Positions 1 through 7,517 are shown, counted from the first letter of the stretch. The stretch is 20,743 nt of DNA from an uncultured Gammaproteobacteria bacterium (GCA_903889815.1 CAISYX010000265.1:1-20743); one strand, 5' to 3'. Program-made: numbers and translations. The notes: generated by a model from the letters alone, not told the origin.

Positions 1-1
1 G

Positions 2-358
2 TGGGCGATTCCTGCACAAAAATTGGACGAAATGCTTGGTCGCCTGCAGGCTTGGACATGGTGCGGATTGCTAGGTGCTTTCAGTTCGGGTATCTGGTTC
101 GTATTGGCCAGGCCCAGTCGCTATTTTTCCAATCCCGTGTTTCAGATCAAATTCGCCTTGCTCTTGCTTGCGGTTATCGTAACTGTTGCGCTCTATCGAC
201 TGGTACTGCGAGAGCCGCATCTCCCGAGCGCCGCCCGACCACACCAATGGCTCCGTAAAGGCCTCGCTTTCTTGTCATTGCTGCTTTGGATTGGTGTGGT
301 TCTGGCTGGTCGCTGGATCGCTTACGTTGAATACCTGTTCTGGCCAGGAGAAGCTTAG
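2..358 (+). CDS. DUF6644-like small integral membrane protein, 5' end cut by window edge
   Basis: The frame is open from base 2, and 118 codons are visible before the TAG at 356-358. The visible part aligns with the C-terminal two thirds of the next gene: both share an NP-x-FQIK stretch before a hydrophobic helix, and both end in a tryptophan-containing helix with LAGRW. Matching that neighbour, roughly 50 N-terminal residues should lie upstream of the window, so the in-frame TTG at 23 and ATG at 32 are unlikely to be the true start. About three transmembrane helices are visible. The function is unknown; I recognise only resemblance to the DUF6644 type of small membrane protein, from memory. 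The end overlaps the next gene's GTG by one base (TAGTG), so the two are probably translationally coupled. Confidence 0.7.
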   Translation, partial: WAIPAQKLDEMLGRLQAWTWCGLLGAFSSGIWFVLARPSRYFSNPVFQIKFALLLLAVIVTVALYRLVLREPHLPSAARPHQWLRKGLAFLSLLLWIGVVLAGRWIAYVEYLFWPGEA

Positions 359-843
359 TGCTCAACGAGTTCTGGTTGTCTCTGGAATATCTGCCGCTGG
401 CAGGCGAGATCGGCGCGACAGCCTGGTTCCCCGCGATGGAGTCTCTCCATGTTCTGAGTATCACCTTTCTGCTCGGAGCCATTCTGATGGTGGATCTGCG
501 GGTCTTGGGCTTGGCCGGACGCGCTTACTCTCCCAGTAGTATGGTAAGCCAGCTGGTACCTTGGGCCGCCGGGGCGTTTGTCGTCGCCAATATCTCTGGG
601 CTTGCCATGTTCATTACGCGGGCGAGCGCGCATGCAGCAAACCCGGCTTTTCAGATCAAGATGGGGCTCTTGCTGCTTGCCGGACTCAACATCGCCTACT
701 TTCATTTTCGAGCTATGCCAGCCATTCTTCGCGCTCATGACGCCACTATTCTGCCGATTCAGGCACGCACAGCAGCTGGCGTCTCTCTTTTCTTGTGGTG
801 TGCCATCATGCTGGCAGGCCGTTGGGTAGGCCATGTCACTTGA
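358..843 (+). CDS. DUF6644-like small integral membrane protein, tandem paralog
   Basis: The protein has 161 residues with about four hydrophobic helices (near 27-48, 64-84, 100-118 and 141-160) and no signal peptide. The N-terminal part has an FPAMESLHVL segment and a VDLRVLGL segment, typical of DUF6644-like proteins as I remember them. The C-terminal half repeats the pattern of the upstream gene (NP-x-FQIK, LAGRW). The GTG start at 358 is chosen because AGGAG lies at 346-350 and the codon overlaps the upstream stop. The gene overlaps selO by 11 bp (833-843), so all three probably share an mRNA. No catalytic residues are recognisable and the function is unknown. Pairing with selO might suggest a membrane redox role, but that is only a guess. 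Confidence 0.8.
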   Translation: MLNEFWLSLEYLPLAGEIGATAWFPAMESLHVLSITFLLGAILMVDLRVLGLAGRAYSPSSMVSQLVPWAAGAFVVANISGLAMFITRASAHAANPAFQIKMGLLLLAGLNIAYFHFRAMPAILRAHDATILPIQARTAAGVSLFLWCAIMLAGRWVGHVT

Positions 844-2443
844 ACATATTGAATCTCTGAGTCTGCATTCGCGATGGCTTGACACGTTTGCAGCGGATTC
901 AGAAACACAAAACTATTCCAGACATGTCGGCGGAGTGCTGCACTCCCTGGTGAGTCCAACAATGGTTTCCGATCCGCAGCTGCTGCTGCTTTCAGCCAGC
1001 GTAGCCAAGATCCTCGGATTTTCCCGGGAGTTTTGCAGCAGTGAGCACTTTCTGCGGTGCATGGCGGGCAACGAACTTCTGCCGGGCAGCAAGCCATATG
1101 CCACGCGCTATGGTGGACATCAGTTCGGTCACTGGGCGGGTCAGCTTGGAGATGGCAGGGCTATCAATCTTGGCGAGTCGGGAAAAGCTTCAGTCGACAC
1201 ACAAAACCTGCAGTTGAAAGGCGCAGGGCCAACGCCTTACTCGCGTGGAGCAGATGGCAGGGCGGTATTGCGTTCATCTGTCCGCGAATTTCTATGCAGT
1301 GAAGCCATGCATTTTCTAGGGATCCCTAGCACGCGCGCATTGAGTCTTGTGACTACGGGAGATTCTGTGTTGCGCGACATGTTTTATGATGGAAATGCCG
1401 CAGAGGAGCCGGGTGCCATAGTGTGTCGTGTGGCGCCGTCGTTTACGCGCTTTGGGCACTTTCAATTATGCGCAATGAAAGGTGAGTTGCAGTTGCTGCA
1501 GCAACTGATGGACTTCACGATAGCCTCTGATTTTCCAGATTTGCACGCGCGTCACAAGGCGGGTGAGATCGACAGGCAGAATCTGTATATCGCTTGGTTT
1601 GCACAGATATGCCAAATCACCCTCACGATGCTGCTGGGCTGGATGCGAACTGGCTTTGTCCATGGAGTGTTGAATACCGACAATATGTCGATTCTCGGGC
1701 TGACCATTGACTACGGTCCCTATGGATGGCTTGACCATTTTGATCCCTCCTGGACGCCCAACACCACTGACGCCACCATGCATCGCTATGCATTCGGTCG
1801 ACAGCCAGAAATTGTGCAATGGAATCTGTATCAGCTTGCCAATGCGCTGTTGCCTGTCATCGGAGACAAGGAAGCGCTGGAGAAAGAGTTAGTGCGGTTT
1901 GCGACGCATTATGAACAAATGTGGCGCGACATGATGCTGGCCAAGATTGGCTTGGAGCCTTTGTCAGTGGAGGAGGACGACGCACTGATTGCAGGCTTGA
2001 TGCAGATACTGACAGAGCGCGAAACCGACATGACGATCTTTTTCCGGCGGTTGGCTGGCTACGAGCATCGACGAAATGACATCACTCTTGCCGATATAGT
2101 GGAGGATGCACTCTACGACGTGCAGGCATTCGATGCGTTGCAGCGACAGAGCGTCAATAACTGGGCGTCCGCATATTCGCAACGCCTTGAAAGTCAGGCG
2201 CCGGACAAGGACGCTCGAAAATTGCGCATGGATGCCCTCAACCCCTGCTTCCTGTTGCGCAACTATTTGACCCAGGAGGCGATCGAAAGGATGGCTGAAG
2301 GAGACTTCAGCATGCTGCACGAACTGCATGAAGCCTTGCAGAAACCTTACGAAGAGAATCCAAGGTTTGCGCGATTTTACAAGAAACGTCCCGATTGGGC
2401 TCGCCATAAAGCCGGGTGTTCCATGCTCTCTTGCAGTTCCTGA
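833..2443 (+). CDS. selO: Protein adenylyltransferase SelO (YdiU family)
   Basis: SelO is a pseudokinase-fold enzyme that moves AMP from ATP onto Ser, Thr or Tyr of target proteins and has been linked to redox homeostasis. The family signatures are clear: a GHWAGQLGDGRA segment, LQLKGAG with the ATP-contacting lysine at K129, then GADGRAVLRSSVREFL. The active-site block is HGVLNTDNMSILGLTIDYGP at 277-296, where D283 is the probable catalytic base and N284 and D293 the metal ligands. The protein ends in CSMLSCSS; a Cys near this place is selenocysteine in animal SelO. At 536 residues it is longer than the E. coli form (about 480). The ATG at 833 lies inside the end of the preceding membrane-protein gene. 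It runs convergently into ygfZ with an 18-bp gap that holds no clear terminator. Confidence 0.96.
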   Translation: MSLEHIESLSLHSRWLDTFAADSETQNYSRHVGGVLHSLVSPTMVSDPQLLLLSASVAKILGFSREFCSSEHFLRCMAGNELLPGSKPYATRYGGHQFGHWAGQLGDGRAINLGESGKASVDTQNLQLKGAGPTPYSRGADGRAVLRSSVREFLCSEAMHFLGIPSTRALSLVTTGDSVLRDMFYDGNAAEEPGAIVCRVAPSFTRFGHFQLCAMKGELQLLQQLMDFTIASDFPDLHARHKAGEIDRQNLYIAWFAQICQITLTMLLGWMRTGFVHGVLNTDNMSILGLTIDYGPYGWLDHFDPSWTPNTTDATMHRYAFGRQPEIVQWNLYQLANALLPVIGDKEALEKELVRFATHYEQMWRDMMLAKIGLEPLSVEEDDALIAGLMQILTERETDMTIFFRRLAGYEHRRNDITLADIVEDALYDVQAFDALQRQSVNNWASAYSQRLESQAPDKDARKLRMDALNPCFLLRNYLTQEAIERMAEGDFSMLHELHEALQKPYEENPRFARFYKKRPDWARHKAGCSMLSCSS

Positions 2444-2461
2444 AACAAGGCTTGTCCTGGA

Positions 2462-3409
2462 TCAGCTGGATTGTTTGGGCAAGTCCAGAATCTGGAGCAT
2501 TGCCTTGTGCGCACGGCTTTCGCCAACGTCACCGCCAGCATTGCGCAATTCGAGAGCGGATTTTTGATCCACGAGATCGCAAGGCAGGATGACCAGCATT
2601 TCATAGTTGCCGGCTTCGCTCATGGCGACGCTGATGATCTCACCGATACTTTCACCGCCAGCCATAACCATGGAGTCTGCGGAAACACGCATTCCCACGA
2701 CGCTTGCCCGGTATAGCCGTTTCTTGGCCGGAGCTCGGTAATGCATGCGAGCCACAATTTCCTGTCCCGGGAAACACCCTTTCTTGAAGTCAATCACTCC
2801 TGTGACATCATAATTCAAGAGCTGCGGTGTATAGCTGTCCTGAGTGTCTGGTGTGATATGTACGATCCCCTGCCGAATTTCAGCAAGTTCCCATTCCTCA
2901 AGGTCGTCAGTAATGCCGAGCTCTTCAAGTTGGTCGCGCAATTCGTCGTTGGCCGCGCTCATGAGTATTTCATAGCGCGGTTGGGTATCGGGCAATCGAA
3001 TGACGATGGCGTCCGATCTGCTCAGTACTTCATGTGGCTGCTCCGGTACTGCAGCAAATAGATCTCGAATAGTCTGAGTCGCTGCCGGACCATAAACGCC
3101 GTAGCGCTCCCACGAGGAGGTTAGCGAACTGATGCTGGCCTTTGAAAACACAACGTATTTTTCCAGTATCTTCTTGAGCGAATACCCCATGCCACGCGCG
3201 CTCAAAAGAAGATAACCACTTTCTGAAGCAAGCACGCGCATGTCTGCAATAACGCGGCCGTTGATATCACAATATGCCCCTTGAACGCTCTGTGTCTGCG
3301 AAACTTTGTCTATGTCGCAGGTCAGCTGACCCTGCAGAAACTTCGCAGCATCTTCGCCTGTGACTGCGAGAAGGTCGAAGTTGTTCAAGTCAGTGAGAGT
3401 GCTTGCCAT
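2462..3409 (-). CDS. ygfZ: Folate-binding Fe-S cluster maintenance protein YgfZ
   Basis: YgfZ is a tetrahydrofolate-dependent, GcvT-like cytoplasmic protein that helps assemble or repair certain Fe-S enzymes. The family signature KGCFPGQEIVAR is present with its essential cysteine at C212, and the N-terminal block DAAKFLQGQLTCDI is also typical. The length is 315 residues from the ATG at 3409. The frame stays open upstream, with another ATG at 3448 and more codons to 3676, but those would run through sdhE. The 3409 start matches the N-terminal length I remember for Pseudomonas homologues. Neither ATG has a good Shine-Dalgarno. The divergent position next to sdhE is conserved in gammaproteobacteria. 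Confidence 0.93.
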   Translation of the reverse strand: MASTLTDLNNFDLLAVTGEDAAKFLQGQLTCDIDKVSQTQSVQGAYCDINGRVIADMRVLASESGYLLLSARGMGYSLKKILEKYVVFSKASISSLTSSWERYGVYGPAATQTIRDLFAAVPEQPHEVLSRSDAIVIRLPDTQPRYEILMSAANDELRDQLEELGITDDLEEWELAEIRQGIVHITPDTQDSYTPQLLNYDVTGVIDFKKGCFPGQEIVARMHYRAPAKKRLYRASVVGMRVSADSMVMAGGESIGEIISVAMSEAGNYEMLVILPCDLVDQKSALELRNAGGDVGESRAHKAMLQILDLPKQSS

Positions 3410-3480
3410 GTGTGGTGCCCGGTTAAGTTGCCAGAATTGAGTTATCATGAAGGTGTCAAAGACGCACTTCGAGTGGGCAC
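3410..3480. promoter_or_regulatory. Divergent ygfZ / sdhE control region, weak promoter candidates
   Basis: The region between the two starts must hold both promoters. On the minus strand there is an exact TTGACA at 3459-3454, but no good -10 lies 16-18 bases on. On the plus strand TATCAT (3443-3448) matches a -10 at five of six bases, without a convincing -35. The assignment is tentative. If the TTGACA is used, ygfZ must start at 3409 rather than 3448. Confidence 0.3.
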
Positions 3481-3741
3481 ATGTTAACAGAAATTGAGTA
3501 CAAGAAACTTGCGTGGCACAGCAGGCGAGGTATGCGTGAACTGGATCTATTGTTGCTGCCGTTTGTAGAGTCTGTATTGCCTGTCCTCGCGGCAGAGCAG
3601 CAGAATCTCTATGAACGCTTGCTTGAAGAAGAGGATCAGGATCTGTTTTCCTGGCTTGTATTGCGCGAGCCTGCACGGGATGCAGGCTTGCAGAGCCTCG
3701 TTGATCAGATACGGCTGCGCGGCCATGGCTCTGCGAATTGA
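3481..3741 (+). CDS. sdhE: FAD assembly factor SdhE (succinate dehydrogenase maturation)
   Basis: SdhE (YgfY, Sdh5 family) promotes covalent attachment of FAD to the flavoprotein subunits of succinate dehydrogenase and fumarate reductase in the cytoplasm. The 86-residue product has the family's size and its RGxxE signature as R16-G-M-R-E20, followed by the leucine-rich helix LDLLLLPFV and a C-terminal acidic stretch. The ATG at 3481 is preceded only by a weak GAGTGG. The gene ends 17 bp inside the start of ygfX, the usual sdhE-ygfX pair. The neighbour nadB encodes a flavoprotein of the same superfamily as SdhA/FrdA. Confidence 0.93.
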   Translation: MLTEIEYKKLAWHSRRGMRELDLLLLPFVESVLPVLAAEQQNLYERLLEEEDQDLFSWLVLREPARDAGLQSLVDQIRLRGHGSAN

Positions 3742-4156
3742 CCTGCGGGCCTCAAGAATCCTGTTCGTATTGCAGCTGGGACAACTGCTTCTGGCGTTGA
3801 CCGCGATGTTGCTGCTCGCATTGGATACTCCGCTTGCCATTCTCCTGATAGTGCCGATTGGGGTCTGTGCGCACTCTCTGAAAAACCCTTCGCAATTTCC
3901 GCGCGCATTGGTTCTGATGGGCGACGAGTGGTTCGTTGTTTACGACGAACAGGCAACATCCGCAACTTTGAGGGAGCAGTTCCATTGCTCATCCTGGTTG
4001 CAGATTTTGGAGTTCAAGGTTGGTCAGGACGATTGTCCGGAAAGCACCCGCATCAGACTTGTCATCCTGCCAGACTGTGCTTCAAGTGCTTCACGTCGAC
4101 AATTGCGAACGGTGCTTCGGTGGTATCACTTTCCATTGCCGGCTGCGGGAGTCTGA
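3725..4156 (+). CDS. ygfX: YgfX/CptA-family membrane protein
   Basis: The 143-residue protein has two hydrophobic helices near the N-terminus (about 12-33 and 36-50) and a soluble C-terminal domain ending in a basic SRRQLRTVLRWYHF segment, the usual YgfX arrangement. The ATG at 3725 is chosen because it gives the family length and overlaps the end of sdhE by 17 bp; the longer open frame from 3611 would lie almost wholly inside sdhE. E. coli YgfX (CptA) was reported as a toxin acting on FtsZ and MreB with SdhE as antitoxin, but that claim is disputed and the membrane role is unsettled. It ends 2 bp from the convergent nadB stop. Confidence 0.82.
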   Translation: MALRIDLRASRILFVLQLGQLLLALTAMLLLALDTPLAILLIVPIGVCAHSLKNPSQFPRALVLMGDEWFVVYDEQATSATLREQFHCSSWLQILEFKVGQDDCPESTRIRLVILPDCASSASRRQLRTVLRWYHFPLPAAGV

Positions 4157-4158
4157 AT

Positions 4159-5844
4159 TCAGGGGCTGGTCACTGGTACATGGACACAATTTTCCGGCAC
4201 AAGAACAGTGTCCTTCCCCTCGGACAGCGTTTCCGGATAGTCCAGTGAGAAATGAAGTCCGCGACTTTCTTTTCGCGCAAGCGCACTTTCAACTATGAGG
4301 CCCGATACCAGCACCAGATTGCGAAGCTCCAGCAAGTCTTTGCTGACAATATAATGTTTGTAGTAATCCGTGGTTTCCTGCTCCAGTAGTTGGAGCCTTC
4401 TGCGAGCGCGCTGCAGTCGCTCGTCCTTGCGAACAATCCCGACGTAGGCCCACATGAATCTGCGCAGTTCATCCCAGTTGTGGGCAACGATGATTTCCTC
4501 ACTTGAGCGCGTCACCAGGCTGTCATCCCATGCAGGGATGTGAGCGGTAGAAGGAGTGCTGGAAAATTTCTCTCGAATGTCGTCGCTGGCGCTGAACGCC
4601 AGAACAAAGCATTCAAGCAGGGAATTGCTTGCCATGCGATTGGCGCCATGCAGTCCAGTAAAACTGGTCTCGCCGATTGCGTAGAGATTGGGGAGATCGG
4701 TGCGACTTTTCCTGTCGACCATTACGCCACCGCAGGTGTAGTGCGCAGCAGGAACGACTGGAATGCGATCGCGGGTAATGTCGATGCCAAACTTCAGGCA
4801 TTTGGAATAAATGGTTGGAAAATGCTCCTTGATGAATTCCGGTGCCTTGTGAGAAATATTGAGAAATACGCAGTCGCATCCCAATCTTTTCATTTCGTGA
4901 TCGATTGCACGTGCCACGATATCCCGTGGTGCGAGCTCGCCACGTTCGTCAAACTTGCTCATGAAGCGCGTGCCGTCCGGCAGTTCCAGCAATGCTCCCT
5001 CTCCGCGCAACGCTTCTGTAATGAGGAAGGACTTGGCATGCGGGTGGTAGAGACAAGTTGGATGAAACTGGTTGAATTCCATGTTGGCTACTCGACACCC
5101 GGCACGCCAAGCCATCGCGATGCCGTCTCCCGTGGCCCCGTCGGGATTTGTAGTGAAAAGATAGGCCTTGCTGGCCCCGCCCGTGGCCAGCACGACAAAA
5201 CGTGCTTTGAACACGTTGACGGTGCCGGTCTGCGTGTTGAAAATGTAGGCGCCTGCGCACTGGTTGCCCGCCAGGCCCAGTTTTGAATGCGTGATCAGAT
5301 CAATTGCAATGCAGTTTTCAATCAAATCAATGTTGCGGTGTTCTCTGGCTTTTGCTGCAAGTGTTTCAAATACCGCACGTCCGGTGGCATCCGTGGCGTG
5401 AATGATGCGGCGGTGGCTGTGGCCTCCTTCCTGAGTGAGGTGCAGCGGAGCGAGGTTGTCGGGTTGAAGTGGCTCTCGTGCTGCGCCCGCTTTTGCGTCG
5501 TGGGGATCTACTGTTGTGAAGGGGACTCCCTGTTCCACCAGCCACTTCACACATTCGCTGCTGTTTTCCACAACATGGGACACCATGTCTTTGTGGCAAA
5601 GTCCAGCTCCAGAATCCAGCGTATCGGCAATGTGCGCGTCGATACTATCGTTGTCATCCAGCACGGCAGCAATTCCGCCCTGTGCCCAGAAGGTAGCGCC
5701 TTGACTGAGTTCGCCCTTGCTGATAACAGCCACTTTAGCGAAATCTGCTGTCTTCAATGCCAGTGTCAATCCCGCAGCACCGCTGCCAATGACGAGAATG
5801 TCGTAGTCGTAAACAGATGTGTTATTGTTGGGGCTCATGGTCAC
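4159..5844 (-). CDS. nadB: L-aspartate oxidase NadB
   Basis: NadB oxidises L-aspartate to iminoaspartate with FAD, the first step of de novo NAD synthesis; NadA (not in this window) uses the product. The N-terminal FAD-binding motif GSGAAG is at 20-25. Other typical blocks are RRIIHATDATG, MEFNQFHPTCLY, LAPRDIVARAI, PAAHYTCGG and TGLHGANRMASNSLLE near the FAD site. The length is 561 residues (E. coli 540). Two starts compete: GTG at 5844 and ATG at 5838. A GAAGG sits 11 bases before the GTG and 17 before the ATG, which slightly favours the GTG. The location beside rpoE, divergently transcribed, is as in Pseudomonas and E. coli. Confidence 0.96.
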   Translation of the reverse strand: MTMSPNNNTSVYDYDILVIGSGAAGLTLALKTADFAKVAVISKGELSQGATFWAQGGIAAVLDDNDSIDAHIADTLDSGAGLCHKDMVSHVVENSSECVKWLVEQGVPFTTVDPHDAKAGAAREPLQPDNLAPLHLTQEGGHSHRRIIHATDATGRAVFETLAAKAREHRNIDLIENCIAIDLITHSKLGLAGNQCAGAYIFNTQTGTVNVFKARFVVLATGGASKAYLFTTNPDGATGDGIAMAWRAGCRVANMEFNQFHPTCLYHPHAKSFLITEALRGEGALLELPDGTRFMSKFDERGELAPRDIVARAIDHEMKRLGCDCVFLNISHKAPEFIKEHFPTIYSKCLKFGIDITRDRIPVVPAAHYTCGGVMVDRKSRTDLPNLYAIGETSFTGLHGANRMASNSLLECFVLAFSASDDIREKFSSTPSTAHIPAWDDSLVTRSSEEIIVAHNWDELRRFMWAYVGIVRKDERLQRARRRLQLLEQETTDYYKHYIVSKDLLELRNLVLVSGLIVESALARKESRGLHFSLDYPETLSEGKDTVLVPENCVHVPVTSP

Positions 5845-6080
5845 AGTGATAAATGCCTTCGGAGTGGAGCAAGTGGCTGCATTGTCGTCCGATGTCGTGA
5901 GCGACTTATATTACAATCATGCAGACGCCAAGCGCCAATGGCACGCAGCCGCTTCAGAATCTGGCAAAGCGTATACGCATCGCGCGCCTTCCACAGATTC
6001 ATCCGCAGTCAATTGGCTGAGAGATCGTTGCTGCTTCCCGTAACCTCGCGGAGCAGTTCTTCCGCCAGGGGGCGGAGCTT
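5845..6080. promoter_or_regulatory. nadB / rpoE divergent intergenic region with overlapping promoter candidates
   Basis: For nadB (minus strand) TTGGCG at 5938-5933 and TGTAAT at 5915-5910 are 17 bp apart, a good sigma-70 pair. For rpoE (plus strand) TATATT (5907-5912) and TACAAT (5912-5917) are -10 candidates; TTGTCG (5882-5887) lies 19 bp before the first. The two -10 boxes overlap, so the promoters would be mutually exclusive. I searched for a sigma-E type promoter (GAACTT with TCTGA or TCAAA) and saw none. A perfect 10-bp palindrome GCGTATACGC lies at 5969-5978. The remaining sequence up to rpoE shows no recognisable gene. Confidence 0.4.
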
Positions 6081-6653
6081 GTGAACAAAGACACAGATCA
6101 ACAGCTGGTTGAGAGAGTACTCAATGGCAATCAGGCAGCGTTCAATCTGCTGGTCCTGCGCTATCAGCACAAAGTAGCTGCACTGATCTCCCGTTTCGTC
6201 AAAGACCCTCACGAAGTGGAAGATGTCACACAGGAAGCCTTCATCAAGGCTTATCGCGCGCTGAATCTGTTCCGAGGCGACAGTGCTTTCTACACATGGC
6301 TGTACCGGATTGCCGTCAACACAGCGAAAAATCACCTGGTCTCTCGTGGCCGGCGCCCACCGTCAACTGACTTTGATCTGGATGATGCCGAGTTGGTCGA
6401 AGACACCACGGCATTGCGTGACACAGATTCGCCTGAGGGAATCCTTGAGAAGGAACACCTGGAGAAGTTGATCTATCAGGCGATCGACGAACTGCCGGAG
6501 GATTTGCGCACGGCTTTCACCCTCCGTGAGTTTTCCGGACTGAGTTACGAAGACATCACGGAGATCATGGATTGTCCAGTTGGCACAGTCCGTTCGAGAA
6601 TCTTCAGGGCGCGGGAAGCTATAGATAAAAAAATCCGCGGCTTGATGCATTAG
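6081..6653 (+). CDS. rpoE: RNA polymerase sigma factor RpoE / AlgU (envelope stress)
   Basis: This is the extracytoplasmic-function sigma factor that directs transcription of envelope-stress and, in Pseudomonas, alginate genes. The 190-residue product is almost colinear with E. coli RpoE. Region 2 spans about 22-93, with RYQHKVAALISRFV, DVTQEAFIKAYRAL, FRGDSAFYTWLYRIAVNTAKN and GRRPP. Region 4 spans about 130-182, with the helix-turn-helix around LSYEDITEIMDCPVGTVRSRIFRAREAID. The start is GTG at 6081 with GGAG a few bases upstream. The partner anti-sigma factor rseA follows after a 159-bp gap, longer than usual for this operon. Confidence 0.97.
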   Translation: MNKDTDQQLVERVLNGNQAAFNLLVLRYQHKVAALISRFVKDPHEVEDVTQEAFIKAYRALNLFRGDSAFYTWLYRIAVNTAKNHLVSRGRRPPSTDFDLDDAELVEDTTALRDTDSPEGILEKEHLEKLIYQAIDELPEDLRTAFTLREFSGLSYEDITEIMDCPVGTVRSRIFRAREAIDKKIRGLMH

Positions 6654-6744
6654 TTCATGGAACGAAGTGCAACACCTGTTGTCAAATTGGCCAAGAGCGG
6701 CAATACCAGCCTTGCAGCCGGAGTAGCCCCCGTGTTTGTTGAGC

Positions 6745-6792
6745 TGAGTCTCCTCCATGAGACTCATTGATCTGACTGCCGGCAAGGTAGTC
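6745..6792 (+). repeat. Two consecutive hairpins in the rpoE-rseA spacer
   Basis: The first hairpin has perfect 8-bp arms, TGAGTCTC (6745-6752) and GAGACTCA (6759-6766), with a 6-base loop. The second has 7-bp arms with one G-U pair, GACTGCC (6774-6780) and GGTAGTC (6786-6792), with a 5-base loop. No T-run follows either, so they do not look like a classical terminator. They could set the rpoE:rseA ratio by processing, attenuation or control of rseA translation. Confidence 0.5.
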
Positions 6793-6816
6793 CAAGTCCA
6801 CAGAGGTAGTGCATGA
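6757..6816 (+). CDS. Possible 19-codon leader peptide upstream of rseA
   Basis: An ATG at 6757 opens a 19-codon frame ending in TGA at 6814-6816. Its stop overlaps the rseA ATG (6813) in an ATGA arrangement, the classic layout for translational coupling. The start codon lies in the loop and 3' arm of the first hairpin. An in-frame TGA at 6745 limits it upstream, and no convincing Shine-Dalgarno precedes the ATG. The frame is short enough to occur by chance, so it is only a candidate. Confidence 0.2.
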   Translation: MRLIDLTAGKVVQVHRGSA

Positions 6817-7427
6817 GCAAGGAAAACAGTCAGGGCCGCGAGTTTGCCGAATCACTATCCGCCTTGATGGATAATGAATCGACTGAGCTGGAGCTGCGCC
6901 GGTTGTTGAAGGAAATGCCGAGTCACCCTGAGATAGCCCAGACCTGGGACCGGTATAACCTTACGCGATCCCTTCTCCATAAAGAGGTCGTGCGGCCTGT
7001 GTCTGCTGCTGGAACTCTTTCCATGCTGGAGGCATTGGCTACAGAAACGCCGTATGGTGGGATAAAGTCGTCGACGTCTGATGTGGCGCGCAACACCTGG
7101 TTCCAGGCTGCAGGTCGTATTGCGATCGCCGCTTCGGTTGCTCTGGCCGTTTTCGTCGGCTTGCAGACATTTGTTGACCAAAGCATTCCGGAAAGCAGCA
7201 TGGCGCAACGTCCTTCTGCTCCAGTTGAGGATAATTCTCAGGCTCTGGCAATCACACCAACGGAACTTGCTGGCGATACAGGTTTCGATGCCGATGCGCA
7301 GCAACGTCTCAATGAATACATTCGCGGCGTCTCCATTCAGTATCGCGAAGATGCCGCGGCTAATCCAGGATTCAATATTCTGCAGGATTCGCAACTGATC
7401 CGGCAGGTCAATCAAATCGAGAACTAG
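6813..7427 (+). CDS. rseA: Sigma-E anti-sigma factor RseA / MucA
   Basis: RseA is a single-pass inner-membrane protein that holds RpoE inactive through its cytoplasmic N-terminus and is degraded by DegS/AlgW and RseP on envelope stress. The 204-residue product has the N-terminal sigma-binding domain (ESLSALMDNE, then TWDRYNLTRSLL at 44-55), one membrane helix near 103-120 and a periplasmic tail. The tail has a QQRLNEYIRGVSIQY segment (163-177) resembling the part that binds RseB/MucB in homologues. The ATG at 6813 is preceded by AGAGGT. The rseB and rseC genes that normally follow are absent; a hairpin and then mucD come next. Confidence 0.92.
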   Translation: MSKENSQGREFAESLSALMDNESTELELRRLLKEMPSHPEIAQTWDRYNLTRSLLHKEVVRPVSAAGTLSMLEALATETPYGGIKSSTSDVARNTWFQAAGRIAIAASVALAVFVGLQTFVDQSIPESSMAQRPSAPVEDNSQALAITPTELAGDTGFDADAQQRLNEYIRGVSIQYREDAAANPGFNILQDSQLIRQVNQIEN

Positions 7428-7434
7428 CAATATG

Positions 7435-7463
7435 GAGGACAGCAGCAACTCTCCGCTGTCCTC
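7435..7463 (+). terminator. Hairpin after rseA, probable terminator
   Basis: Perfect 9-bp arms GAGGACAGC (7435-7443) and GCTGTCCTC (7455-7463) flank an 11-base loop, starting 8 bp after the rseA stop. The following bases (TGTTCTAAAA) form only a poor T-run, so termination may be partial. It separates the rpoE-rseA unit from mucD. Confidence 0.55.
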
Positions 7464-7517
7464 TGTTCTAAAAGAAAGCCTTTGAGTCAGTCCTCCCGCG
7501 TTGTTGCAATTCAGCGC

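Noticed and set aside
2445..2455. ACAAGGCTTGT palindrome between selO and ygfZ
   Set aside because: Arms of five bases are too short and A/T-rich to call a terminator.
3410..3676. Extended N-terminus of ygfZ up to 3676
   Set aside because: It would overlap sdhE on the opposite strand; homologues start near the ATG at 3409.
5287..6084. 265-residue open frame on the plus strand opposite nadB
   Set aside because: It lies antisense to the clear nadB gene and runs into the rpoE leader; the translation is Cys-rich and has no recognisable domain.
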